NCBI RefSeq assembly: GCF_008795985.1
Contig: NZ_VMHP01000001.1
Coordinates: 186,001 to 250,000, forward strand
Reading direction: 5' to 3'
Length of the DNA: 64,000 nucleotides
From: Marinobacter halotolerans
GTDB taxonomy: Bacteria > Pseudomonadota > Gammaproteobacteria > Pseudomonadales > Oleiphilaceae
The notes below the pieces were generated by a model. The model was given only the letters and a program-made list of their open reading frames with translations, was not told the DNA's origin and did no database searches. Positions 37,406-45,748 of the stretch are shown here, in pieces (the first letter of the stretch is position 1; the number at the start of each line of letters is the position of its first letter). Both the position numbers and the translations under genes were made by a program.

Positions 37406-38557
37406 ATGGCAGCAGATTTTTCACACCTCAGCATCATCTTTCATCACCCCCGCGCAATTACTGAAAACGGCAGTTCCGGCAGTCAGGTTCGTCCCTATAA
37501 GATGCTAACAGCCTTTCGGCAGTTGGGAGTCAAGGTCACTGAGGTTACCGGGGATAAAAGGACCCGGTCCGCAATCATGCGAGATACAAAGGCGCGCATA
37601 AAGGCTGGTGAAAAATTCGACTTCGTTTATTCGGAAAACCTGACCATCCCATTCGCAATGTCTGAGAGTCATCGCCTGCCACTGAATCCACTGCTTGATC
37701 ACCGCTTCCTGACATTCTGCAACAAAAGCAAAATTCCAGTTTCAATGTTCTACCGCGATGCATACTGGAGAGACGGTTCGTACCGGGAAATGCTCCCCTG
37801 GTTTGGACGTGCCATTACAGTTCCACTTTATTGGTTTGATTGGCTATGGCAAATGAAGTATCTAAGCTTGCTGTACTTGCCATCAAAAGCGATGGGCCTG
37901 AAACTGCCATGGACCAATAAATTTAGTCGGGTGGAAGGCTTGCCACCCGGATCCGAGATTTTTGATGACGCCACAGGAGTCAAGTCAGGCGGTTCTGACC
38001 AAATCAACCTTTTCTATGTAGGTGGCATAGAGCCGCCCATGTATGATCTCAGACCGCTTTTAACAGCAGTGAAAAACATGAAGTCATCTGTCTCATTGAC
38101 AGTGTGCTGTCGAGAAAAAGAATGGATCAAATTGAGCGATCTGTACCGAAGCTATATAAATGATCGGGTCCAAGTCGTTCATCACTCAGGCAAAGAGCTC
38201 ATCAGACTCTACAAAAACAGTGACCTGTTCGCACTCGTACGCAATCAGCACAGCTACCTTGACTTCGCAGTTCCCACAAAAGTCTATGAGTCTGTTGGTT
38301 TCGCGCTCCCGATATTGTGCTGTCCGGGCGACGAAACTGCGCGCAGAGTTGCTTCAGAGGGGCTAGGTTGGGTCGTAGATCCTGAGGAGATCTCTAATTT
38401 TCTGCAAGAGCTTTCAGACAACCCTAAATTGATAGAAGATAAGAAAAAACGTTTAATTGAGATTCGAAAGAATCATAGTTGGACGAGCCGAGCAGCTTCA
38501 GTCTGTAACGATATGACAAAACGGGCTAGTAAAACGGCTTTAAATCATCAACAATGA
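37406..38557 (+). CDS. GT4-like glycosyltransferase near the pilin locus
   Basis: Predicted glycosyltransferase of 383 residues, the only plus-strand gene in this accessory stretch. AAGG lies six bases before the ATG. The N-terminal region has SIIFHHPRAITENGSSGSQVRPYKML, the middle has INLFYVGGIEPPMYDLRPLL, and the donor domain shows VPTKVYESVGFALPILCCPGDETARRVASEGLGWVV, a GT4-like motif. The last 32 bases overlap the 3' end of the convergent epimerase-like gene. Composition is lower in GC than pilB-pilC. It may act in glycan synthesis for the nearby pilins or be an unrelated insertion; neither is provable from sequence. Confidence 0.78.
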   Translation: MAADFSHLSIIFHHPRAITENGSSGSQVRPYKMLTAFRQLGVKVTEVTGDKRTRSAIMRDTKARIKAGEKFDFVYSENLTIPFAMSESHRLPLNPLLDHRFLTFCNKSKIPVSMFYRDAYWRDGSYREMLPWFGRAITVPLYWFDWLWQMKYLSLLYLPSKAMGLKLPWTNKFSRVEGLPPGSEIFDDATGVKSGGSDQINLFYVGGIEPPMYDLRPLLTAVKNMKSSVSLTVCCREKEWIKLSDLYRSYINDRVQVVHHSGKELIRLYKNSDLFALVRNQHSYLDFAVPTKVYESVGFALPILCCPGDETARRVASEGLGWVVDPEEISNFLQELSDNPKLIEDKKKRLIEIRKNHSWTSRAASVCNDMTKRASKTALNHQQ

Positions 38558-39599
38558 TTTTTGCTGGGCTTATATGAGAATTAGAAGGCGCAGATCGATA
38601 TCTTTCCAGGTTATCAAAAAAACCACGAATTCTTTCCTCCGAATAATTGGAGAGGACGACATTTCTGCCAATGCCCTCCTGACGCTCAGTGCTCTTTCTC
38701 ATAACTAAGCAGGGCAAACCGATGTAACTGCTTTCTTCTTGATTGCTGCCGCCATCAGTGACCAAAAACTGCGCCTGCGCGAGAATGCCTGTAAACTCGA
38801 AATAGCTTAATCGTTTCCGAAGCTCGATTCCTTGTTCTGCTTGGAGACGTTTAAAAAGCCCGGCATTTCGTAAGCGATGTTCCGTCGGTGGGTGCATTAT
38901 GAATAAGATCTTCTGCTTACGCGAAATCTGAATAACTTGATCTACGATCCATTCAAGACGGGCAGAACGGAAAATGTTCTCGTATCGATGAATTGACACA
39001 ATTCCAAAATCTGAGCGTGCACTTTTACTTGCCATCCTTGCTGCCAGTTTTGTTGCATCTAGCATGGTATTTCCATGAGTATGAACAATCTTCTTATCAT
39101 AACCTTTTAGGTTAGCGACAGAAGCATCATCAGGACAATAAAATATGTCCGCCAACCTGAAGGTGGAAAGCCGTACAAGCTCCTCGGGAAATGGATGAAA
39201 TAGATTAAAGGATCTGAGTCCACTCTCGATATGACCGCACTTAAAACCCATCCGTTTTGCGGCCAATGCCCCGATCAGAGTCGAGAAAGTGTCGCCATGC
39301 ACTAAAACTATATCTTTACTGCCTTTCGCACGGCCAGCCCAGCACTCCGACGAGCGACGCGTGCGTTTCTCGCAAAGGTAGGCCCATTTGGGAACTTGTA
39401 TTTTTTCTTTTATATCTGAACCGGTAGTAACGTATGAATCGGGCTCAGGTAGCGAGAAATCATTAAGAATATCATTCATCGTTTCCTGGTGTTGACCTGA
39501 GTGTATAAAATTATAGGAGACACCTTGATCCTGAAGCATCTTCATAATAGGGGCCATTTTAATGAGCTGCGCTTTAGTACCAAGAAAAACGTGGATCAT
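38526..39599 (-). CDS. Divergent non-hydrolysing UDP-GlcNAc 2-epimerase homologue
   Basis: WecB-superfamily protein of 357 residues. The expected active-site residues are kept in altered surroundings: HGDTFST (Asp), HIESGLRSFN (Glu), FPEELVR (Glu) and SIHRYEN (His); the UDP-binding GGSNQEES replaces the usual SGGxQEE. An extra basic segment (CEKRTRRSSECWAGRAKGS) sits near residue 85. It is the third member of this superfamily in the window and clearly not a copy of the other two. Next to a GT2, a GT-C protein and two pilins, it may make a UDP-ManNAc-type donor for pilin modification (inference). Its 3' end overlaps the convergent GT gene. Confidence 0.8.
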   Translation of the reverse strand: MIHVFLGTKAQLIKMAPIMKMLQDQGVSYNFIHSGQHQETMNDILNDFSLPEPDSYVTTGSDIKEKIQVPKWAYLCEKRTRRSSECWAGRAKGSKDIVLVHGDTFSTLIGALAAKRMGFKCGHIESGLRSFNLFHPFPEELVRLSTFRLADIFYCPDDASVANLKGYDKKIVHTHGNTMLDATKLAARMASKSARSDFGIVSIHRYENIFRSARLEWIVDQVIQISRKQKILFIMHPPTEHRLRNAGLFKRLQAEQGIELRKRLSYFEFTGILAQAQFLVTDGGSNQEESSYIGLPCLVMRKSTERQEGIGRNVVLSNYSEERIRGFFDNLERYRSAPSNSHISPAKIIVDDLKPFY

Positions 39600-39657
39600 T
39601 AGACTACCTAATCAAATAGTTAAAATCTGGCAGCTGCAAAAATATCCGTCATTTTAT

Positions 39658-40530
39658 TCAACGGCGTTTACCTGAAGGTTTATTAGTTCCAGCATACATC
39701 AATGCTGTTATCTGCTCTGAGACCAACCCAACCAAAAAAATAGTAAGTGATGTAGTAAATAGCAATGCACTCATGTTAGTAAAAGTTCCAAAATTATGGA
39801 AGGTATACCCATAATATCCAACGCCTAAAAGAAACAAGAAAAGCGCAATCGGCACAAACATTTTCAAGGGGGAATAAAGCGTTCCAATTTTGAATATAAT
39901 CAAAAGAAATCGAGCACCATCCCGCACCGGTTTAATATGACTCTTGCCGACACGCTTAGCGGCATCAATTGGCACGTAGCCTACTGTATAACCTGCTCTG
40001 AAAAACGCCATAGTTGAAGTTGTGGGATAGGAAAAACCATTTGGCAGTAGGTAGAGAAACTCGAGAAACTTTTCTCGCCTTACGGCACGAAATCCGGAAG
40101 TCAAATCCTCGATTTTGTGTCCGGTCATATAGCTTGCAATACGGTTGTAAAGTTTATTGGCAATACCTCTCCCCACACTTGCCTGTGATCCAGCTTGCCT
40201 GGCGCCCACAACCATATCGAAACCTTGGTCAACCTTCTGCAATAACCGAAAGGCATCATTTGGGGAGTGCTGTCCATCTCCATCCATGAAAAGGATTACA
40301 TCTCCTGCTGCGGCTCTCGCACCACTTTTGATAGCCGCACCGTTTCCTTTAGAGTACGGATGACGAATCACTCTCGCCCCAAGGTTTTCAGCGATATCAC
40401 CTGTGCCATCAGATGAGCCATCATCAACAACAATAATTTCTTTGAGGTTAGGTAGAGCCAGCAACCCCTCTACTAATAACTTTATTGACGCAGATTCATT
40501 TTTTGCCGGTATAACTATCGATACTTCCAT
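39658..40530 (-). CDS. GT2 polyprenyl-phosphate sugar synthase-like (DPM1/ArnC-like) protein
   Basis: GT-A family 2 protein of 290 residues from the ATG at 40530, with AGGTGA eight bases upstream; a GTG at 40542 is the alternative. Motifs: VSIVIPAKNESASIKLLVEGLL, VVDDGSSDGTGDIA, FMDGDGQHSPND (DxD) and DLTSGFRAVRREKFLEFL, the dolichyl-phosphate-mannose-synthase pattern. Two C-terminal hydrophobic segments (MFVPIALFLFLLGVGYYGY and LFTTSLTIFLVGLVSEQITALMYAG) anchor it in the membrane. Such enzymes make polyprenyl-phosphate-linked monosaccharides, the donor type used by GT-C transferases. The next gene downstream of the pilins is exactly such a protein, 41 bases away. Confidence 0.86.
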   Translation of the reverse strand: MEVSIVIPAKNESASIKLLVEGLLALPNLKEIIVVDDGSSDGTGDIAENLGARVIRHPYSKGNGAAIKSGARAAAGDVILFMDGDGQHSPNDAFRLLQKVDQGFDMVVGARQAGSQASVGRGIANKLYNRIASYMTGHKIEDLTSGFRAVRREKFLEFLYLLPNGFSYPTTSTMAFFRAGYTVGYVPIDAAKRVGKSHIKPVRDGARFLLIIFKIGTLYSPLKMFVPIALFLFLLGVGYYGYTFHNFGTFTNMSALLFTTSLTIFLVGLVSEQITALMYAGTNKPSGKRR

Positions 40531-40571
40531 ATGCAGATTCACCTTTTATGTTTTTGTATGGACCTGCAGCT

Positions 40572-42524
40572 TTAGTCTTTGACTGCACCTTCGCTGACTG
40601 AGATGTCACTTCTTACCACATGAATAAAGTGCTCCACTTGTTCAAGTGGTGGCGACTCTATGGCCGCTCGACCAGTCAGATCGTCGAAACGCAACCGCTC
40701 CCTTACATAACGAGCGTCTTCAAGTGCCTGCTTGTAAAGCCCTGCATTCGCCTTATAGGCAGCAATATTCATCCTCATGTGTAGCGAGGACCGAGATTCC
40801 AGGGCCTTATTGAGCATTGCCAGTGCCTTCTCTTTCGCACCGACCCGTAGTAGGGCTAATCCATGATAGTAATGAAGGTGAGCGTATGCCAGCGACTCAG
40901 GGGATTTGTGGGACGAGCTGTTCAATAGTTTTTGCGTAATCGCAACGACATCATCATCTGATATCCCGTTGCATTCATTTGAGGACGCACTGGTCAAGAG
41001 GCTGTTCAGGAGGCCAAAATCTGTGTAACGATAAGGTCCCGACTCCGAGAGCGACATAACTTCAGCCATGTCCTCCGCTTTGACACTGCCCGTCATGCAC
41101 TGAACCAGGACCTGAGTCAGTCTTAAACGAAAATCTCCTGGAATACGCTCGGCGGCATCGTCCAGCAATTTTCGCGCCTCTAAACCTTGACCGCTTGAGA
41201 ACAACATACTTGCGGCTTCGGTCTGGGAGCGCACTGAATCGGGTTTTTTAACAGCCCAAACCATCGTAAGTTTCTGATAGTCACCCCACAAATTGGATGC
41301 GGAGTATGTAAATGCAGCCATTACTCCAACCAGAATAAGGCTCAATATGGTTTTAAAAGGAGGTCGCAAATAGTCAGCGCCCCAAAGAATAAGCGGGAGA
41401 AAAAGAAACGCGCTCCCAAGGTAAATACGATGATCAAATTTCATTTCGAGGCCAATTGTGGTCGACTCAACACAAAGAGACGCAAAATAGAAGAGAATGA
41501 CAAAAGACACGACTGGCCGGCTTTTACGCATAAAGACTGCGAAGCTTATCGATCCAATCACCGTTATAGCAGATAAAAACGTCGTTATTGGGGAAAAAAA
41601 ACCGCGACTGACAGATAGCTCATCATAAAAAATCTGACCGCCAGCCGAACTCGGTGCAAACCAATTGTGCAGATAAGAAAGTACCACCCTGAATTGCGTC
41701 ATCACCCGTTCATATGGTGAAAAATCTCTGTTGCTGTAATCGTTAAACCAATTTCCCAAAAACGGACCTTTTAAAAGCAGCACTGCAAGCGCGACAGAAG
41801 GTAGGATCAGCGCAACCCATTTCCATAGACGGTTAAGCCTCGGCATTTCAGGATTTGCAGAAACTATCGTTACTTCAAGACACAAAATTAATAGCACAAG
41901 AACTGCGCCATTCTCTTTCGAGAAAGTTGCCAATACAGTTCCCACGCCGATCCCCAACGTCATGCAACTATAAGCTTTTAAAGGATTGACGCATATCCTT
42001 GTACGACCATAGAGGTAGACCAACATTCCGGTAAAACAGAACGTGGTTGCAAGCATTGCCATGCGCTGAATCACGTAAAGCGTTGTTGAGGTGAGATAAG
42101 GATGGAGCAGCCACAATCCGGCGGTCAGCAAGGCCACCCAGACACCTCGCTGGTAAGTGACGCAAACACCGACTTGCATAATTTTCAGGGTAAGAGCGAA
42201 AAGGAGCGTGCCGTTCAAAAGATGAAGCAGGACGTTGGTGTACTTAAACCCCGATGGGTCGGCTGGCCAAACATTCGAATTCAGCAAGAACGTAAGAAGG
42301 GATATTGGGCGGCCGGTGGGGCCTGAAAATCCACCGAAAACATAGGACTGAAGGGTTTCCCAATCGGCCACACCACCATTAAGGCCAAGCGCTCGAAGGT
42401 TCGGAAAATCATCAAATAGAAATGGGCCAGATAGCCCCGGATAGTATACTGTGTAACCAATGATCAAGACGAGTATCCAACATACGGAAGCCGTCAAATT
42501 TCTCTTGTTGAAAAAGTGTTGCAT
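40572..42524 (-). CDS. GT-C family membrane glycosyltransferase with TPR tail, pilin O-glycosylation candidate
   Basis: Protein of 650 residues. The first ~420 hold about ten membrane helices; the rest (~430-630) is soluble and helical with TPR-like units such as AAERIPGDFRLRLTQVLVQ, YYHGLALLRVGAKEKALAML and YKANAGLYKQALEDARYVR. After the first helix comes FLFDDFPNL (acidic pair at residues 38-39), then GRPISLLTFLLN and HLLNGTLLFALT. This layout is like eukaryotic TMTC O-mannosyltransferases and other GT-C enzymes that use lipid-linked monosaccharides. It lies between a polyprenyl-P-sugar-synthase-like gene and two pilin genes, so transfer of a sugar to pilin in the periplasm is inferred. It shows no obvious similarity to the O-antigen ligase-type TfpO/PglL enzymes; similarity to TfpW would need a search. 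Confidence 0.75.
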   Translation of the reverse strand: MQHFFNKRNLTASVCWILVLIIGYTVYYPGLSGPFLFDDFPNLRALGLNGGVADWETLQSYVFGGFSGPTGRPISLLTFLLNSNVWPADPSGFKYTNVLLHLLNGTLLFALTLKIMQVGVCVTYQRGVWVALLTAGLWLLHPYLTSTTLYVIQRMAMLATTFCFTGMLVYLYGRTRICVNPLKAYSCMTLGIGVGTVLATFSKENGAVLVLLILCLEVTIVSANPEMPRLNRLWKWVALILPSVALAVLLLKGPFLGNWFNDYSNRDFSPYERVMTQFRVVLSYLHNWFAPSSAGGQIFYDELSVSRGFFSPITTFLSAITVIGSISFAVFMRKSRPVVSFVILFYFASLCVESTTIGLEMKFDHRIYLGSAFLFLPLILWGADYLRPPFKTILSLILVGVMAAFTYSASNLWGDYQKLTMVWAVKKPDSVRSQTEAASMLFSSGQGLEARKLLDDAAERIPGDFRLRLTQVLVQCMTGSVKAEDMAEVMSLSESGPYRYTDFGLLNSLLTSASSNECNGISDDDVVAITQKLLNSSSHKSPESLAYAHLHYYHGLALLRVGAKEKALAMLNKALESRSSLHMRMNIAAYKANAGLYKQALEDARYVRERLRFDDLTGRAAIESPPLEQVEHFIHVVRSDISVSEGAVKD

Positions 42525-42566
42525 GTTGCTCTACATATAAATACGAGTCAAAAATTACCTAGCCGC

Positions 42567-43001
42567 TCATCTGCAATTCGTGGGCAAATATTTGGCCGGC
42601 AAAGAACTCGACCGGCAAACCCACTTAATACTTCCAACAGATGTAACCGCTGACACTTCAAGAGTATCACCTAAAACCTGGGAATTAACGTTGTTTCCGT
42701 ACGTTACTAGAACTACTCCAGTTCCACCCGCGCTCCCGGCATCCACCGATGACACGTAAGTGCCGTCAATTTCAGAAGCAATGGGCAAACCCAGCGAAGC
42801 ATTAGAAGCCGGAAAGTTACCACGCTGCTCATAATACTCAGACATTGCAACTTTCGCCCCAGCAGCAAGGCTAAGCCCCTCAGACACCTGAGATCGGATA
42901 GTGAATTCCTGGTAAACTGGGACTGCAACTGCGGTGAGAATACCAATGATTGCAACCACGATCATAAGCTCAATCAAAGTAAAACCTTTGGATGTCTTCA
43001 T
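42567..43001 (-). CDS. Type IVa major-pilin-like protein, second copy
   Basis: Prepilin of 144 residues with a short leader MKTSKG before [19 protein letters not shown] (cleavage after Gly6, Phe+1, Glu+5), a hydrophobic assembly helix, and a C-terminal disulfide loop ([18 protein letters not shown]). It is about two-thirds identical by eye to the pilin at 43220-43657, with differences concentrated around residues 50-85. It follows that gene after a terminator, has its own predicted promoter (43062-43090) and lies 42 bases upstream of the GT-C transferase gene. Could be an alternative or sugar-modified major pilin. Confidence 0.92.
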   Translation of the reverse strand: MKTSKGFTLIELMIVVAIIGILTAVAVPVYQEFTIRSQVSEGLSLAAGAKVAMSEYYEQRGNFPASNASLGLPIASEIDGTYVSSVDAGSAGGTGVVLVTYGNNVNSQVLGDTLEVSAVTSVGSIKWVCRSSSLPAKYLPTNCR

Positions 43002-43061
43002 AATCTCTACTCTCTCGAAATCTCAAATCATGAAACAGCACAAGAAGAGCTACATAGAGAT

Positions 43062-43090
43062 CTTATAGGGGCTATTTTTTTATGCTCCAA
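43062..43090 (-). promoter_or_regulatory. Possible sigma70-type promoter of the second pilin gene
   Basis: On the minus strand TTGGAG (43085-43090) and TATAAG (43062-43067) are spaced by exactly 17 bases, 61 bases upstream of the pilin ATG. The -10 matches 5 of 6 consensus positions and the -35 3 of 6. The upstream terminator at 43173-43199 means the gene needs some promoter here. No sigma54 (GG/GC) element was found in this gap. Confidence 0.5.
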
Positions 43091-43172
43091 GATCCACAGC
43101 TGTTTCGGTGTGTGGCGGCCTGATCGGCGGATTTACCTCTCGACGACATCGCCGAGAACTTCAACTTTGAGC

Positions 43173-43199
43173 AAAAAAAAGGCCCGCTGAGCGGGCCTT
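43173..43199 (-). terminator. Rho-independent terminator after the first pilin gene
   Basis: On the minus strand AAGGCCCGCT-CA-GCGGGCCTT forms a GC-rich hairpin (43179-43199) followed by a run of T (43173-43180), starting 20 bases after the pilin stop. The T run is only on the minus strand, so it ends transcription leftward from the 43220-43657 pilin. It would lower but not necessarily abolish read-through into the second pilin. Confidence 0.9.
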
Positions 43200-43219
43200 C
43201 TGTTCAGACTCCGATTTGA

Positions 43220-43657
43220 TTACCGGCAGTTTGTAGGCAGGTACTTATCTTCTAGAGAAGTTGAACGGCATACCCACTGGATGCTTCCCGCAGAAGTGAC
43301 AGCAGAGACTTCCAACACGTCATTGAGGATCTGTGTGTTCACGTTGTTGCCGTATGTGACTTGAATAACGCCATTTCCACCGGCGCTTCCGGCATCAACC
43401 GAACTGACATACGAACCGTCAATATTAGCGGCTGCAGAGAGTCCCAACGAACCGTTAGCACTGGGGAAACGACCAGTTTGGTTGTAAAACTCTGCCAAAG
43501 CTGTTTTGGCGCCTGAAGCGAGACTCAGACCTTCAGATACCTGCGCACGAATCGTATAGTCCTGATAAGCCGGAATAGCAACCGCCGCAAGAATACCAAT
43601 GATCGCAACAACGATCATCAGTTCGATAAGAGTAAAACCCTGTTGAACTTTTTTCAT
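43220..43657 (-). CDS. pilA: Type IVa major pilin PilA
   Basis: Prepilin of 145 residues with leader MKKVQQG and mature start [32 protein letters not shown], the classical type IVa N-terminus with Glu+5. The C-terminus [18 protein letters not shown] carries the two Cys of the disulfide loop. GGAG lies seven bases before the ATG. It is divergent from pilB, has a strong sigma54 promoter match at 43716-43732 and its own terminator at 43173-43199, as expected for a highly expressed PilSR-regulated major pilin. It would be processed by the PilD encoded at 46971-47846. Ser/Thr residues in the C-terminal loop are possible glycan sites (inference). Confidence 0.95.
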   Translation of the reverse strand: MKKVQQGFTLIELMIVVAIIGILAAVAIPAYQDYTIRAQVSEGLSLASGAKTALAEFYNQTGRFPSANGSLGLSAAANIDGSYVSSVDAGSAGGNGVIQVTYGNNVNTQILNDVLEVSAVTSAGSIQWVCRSTSLEDKYLPTNCR

Positions 43658-44024
43658 GTGTTATCTCCAGATTCTTGTAAGTCATACTCCTGAAGGAGCA
43701 GCCTGCATGGACTAAAGCATCTGCCGTGCCAACTCGGACCCTCCACTAACTTACATCGTATTATCAACCACATACCATGGACGCGCCTATGAACAAGACT
43801 TACATTGCGCCGGACAAATGTGCCGATGATGGTCAGCCGGTGACGTTTTTTGTCACCCTCTACCCCTTCTTAACGGTCACAGGTTCTCGCGCCTCCCTGC
43901 TTCAATAGTTTTTTCTGCAGTGAACGAAAATCCTGATCGCTTTCCAAACGCAGGCCTTCCATCTAAACTCTGGTAATATTTCAAAACACGATTTCAGCAA
44001 CTTAGGCAGCATTGTTAAACACCT
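43658..44024. other. Divergent intergenic region between pilA and pilB
   Basis: A 367-base gene-free stretch. It holds the sigma54 promoter of pilA near its left end. The pilB-proximal part contains a TAATAT hexamer at about 43972-43978, some 50 bases before the pilB start, which could be a weak -10, but no good -35 accompanies it. I see no further open frame, RNA gene or repeat here. Binding sites for PilR would be expected upstream of 43732 but cannot be assigned with confidence. Confidence 0.5.
43716..43732 (-). promoter_or_regulatory. Sigma54 (RpoN) promoter of pilA
   Basis: On the minus strand the bases read TTGGCACGGCAGATGCT. This matches the consensus YTGGCACG-N4-TTGCW at all fixed positions but one (ATGC for TTGC), including the essential GG at -24 and GC at -12 with correct spacing. 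The predicted start of transcription is near 43705, giving a leader of about 48 bases to the pilA ATG. Pilin genes of Pseudomonas and relatives are controlled by RpoN with PilS/PilR. Confidence 0.85.
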
Positions 44025-45743
44025 ATGGCTACTGACAAGAACAACGTAACGCTCACCGGCCTGGCCCGGCGATTTGTCGACGACGGGTTGCTGGAAGAGG
44101 CCACCGCAAAAGACGCCTTCATCCAGGCATCCCAGAACCGCATTCCGCTGATTACTTATCTGGTTCAGAACAATCTGGCCAACAGCAGTGGGCTGGCTTT
44201 TTCAGCGGCGATGGAGTTCGGCGTTTCAGTGCTCGACCTGAGCTCGTTCATGCCGGAAATGATGCCGGAAAAGGCGGTAGACGAGAAACTGATCCGCAAA
44301 CACAACGCGCTTCCTCTCTACAAACGAGGTAACCGTCTGTTCATTGCGGTATCTGACCCGACCAATATTCAGGCGCTTGACGAGATTAAGTTCAACACCG
44401 GCCTCAGCACGGATGCCGTGTTAGTAGATGACGCGAAGTTGCGGGATGCCATCGACAAGTTCCTTGAATCCCAGGACACCACCATGGGTGACCTGGACGA
44501 TGCTGACCTTGAGGGCGTCGAGACCGAAGGCGGCGATCAGGACGATGACAACGCGGTGGTTGCCGCCAGCGATGTGGACGATGCCCCGATCGTCAAATTC
44601 GTGAACAAAATGCTGCTTGACGCAATCCGGGGTGGAGCGTCGGACGTCCACTTTGAGCCTTATGAGAAGGCGTATCGTGTTCGCTATCGGACTGACGGCA
44701 TCCTGAAAGAGATGTCGCGACCTTCCATAAAGCTGGCCCCCAAGATCGCAGCCCGCATAAAGATCATGTCCCAGTTGGACATTTCAGAGCGACGCGTTCC
44801 CCAGGACGGCCGGATCAAGATGAAGCTGTCCAAGACCAAGGCGATCGACTTCCGGGTTAATACACTGCCTACACTCTGGGGTGAGAAAATCGTGCTTCGT
44901 ATCCTCGACCCCAGCCAGGCAAAAATGGGCATCGATGCGCTGGGCTATGAGGACGACCAGAAGCAACTGTTCATGGACGCATTGGTGCAGCCCCAGGGTA
45001 TGATTCTGGTTACCGGGCCCACCGGCTCCGGTAAAACGGTTTCTCTTTACACCGGCCTGAACATCCTGAACACACCGGAGCTGAATATTTCCACGGCCGA
45101 AGACCCGGCGGAAATCAACCTGGAAGGCATCAACCAGGTGAACGTTAACACCAAGGTTGGATTGGGATTCGCAGAAGCTCTTCGTGCTTTCCTACGGCAA
45201 GACCCGGACGTGATCATGGTGGGTGAGATCCGGGACCTGGAAACCGCTAACATTGCCATCAAGGCCGCGCAAACCGGCCACCTGGTCCTTTCTACCCTGC
45301 ACACCAATAGTGCCGCCGAAACGCTGACTCGTATGATGAACATGGGTGTTCCTGCCTTTAACATCGCCACGTCGGTTAGCCTGATTATTGCCCAGCGTCT
45401 TGGCCGTCGACTCTGCAATGCGTGTAAAGAAGGTGCAGATGTCCCTCAGGAGCTGCTTTTGAAGGAAGGGTTCACACAGGAACAAATTGATACAGGCTTC
45501 ACGTTGTACCGCCCCAAGGGCTGTGATAAATGCAATGGAGGGTATAAAGGCCGCGTCGGAATTTACGAAGTGGTCAAGATTACCGAGAACCTGGCCAGCA
45601 TGATTATGGAAGAGGCCAGCTCCATAAAAATTGCAAAACAGGCCGAGGCCGAAGGCTTCCGCAACTTGAGAAAGTCCGCCCTTCGAAAAGTGGTTGAAGG
45701 TGTGACCAGTCTCGAGGAAGCCAACCGCGTGACGAAGGATTAA
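44025..45743 (+). CDS. pilB: Type IV pilus extension ATPase PilB
   Basis: Cytoplasmic hexameric ATPase of 572 residues that powers pilus assembly. An N-terminal MshEN/GspE-N domain (~1-150) is followed by the ATPase core with Walker A GPTGSGKTVSLY near residue 330, ISTAEDPAEINLEGINQV, Walker B region DPDVIMVGEIRD near 393 and QTGHLVLSTLHTNSA. A Zn-binding tetracysteine set is present (CNACKEG near 464 and CDKCNGGYKGRVGIYE near 500). It is first of the pilB-pilC-pilD-coaE operon, with pilC starting six bases after its stop. Length is as usual for PilB. Confidence 0.96.
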   Translation: MATDKNNVTLTGLARRFVDDGLLEEATAKDAFIQASQNRIPLITYLVQNNLANSSGLAFSAAMEFGVSVLDLSSFMPEMMPEKAVDEKLIRKHNALPLYKRGNRLFIAVSDPTNIQALDEIKFNTGLSTDAVLVDDAKLRDAIDKFLESQDTTMGDLDDADLEGVETEGGDQDDDNAVVAASDVDDAPIVKFVNKMLLDAIRGGASDVHFEPYEKAYRVRYRTDGILKEMSRPSIKLAPKIAARIKIMSQLDISERRVPQDGRIKMKLSKTKAIDFRVNTLPTLWGEKIVLRILDPSQAKMGIDALGYEDDQKQLFMDALVQPQGMILVTGPTGSGKTVSLYTGLNILNTPELNISTAEDPAEINLEGINQVNVNTKVGLGFAEALRAFLRQDPDVIMVGEIRDLETANIAIKAAQTGHLVLSTLHTNSAAETLTRMMNMGVPAFNIATSVSLIIAQRLGRRLCNACKEGADVPQELLLKEGFTQEQIDTGFTLYRPKGCDKCNGGYKGRVGIYEVVKITENLASMIMEEASSIKIAKQAEAEGFRNLRKSALRKVVEGVTSLEEANRVTKD

Positions 45744-45748
45744 GAAGT

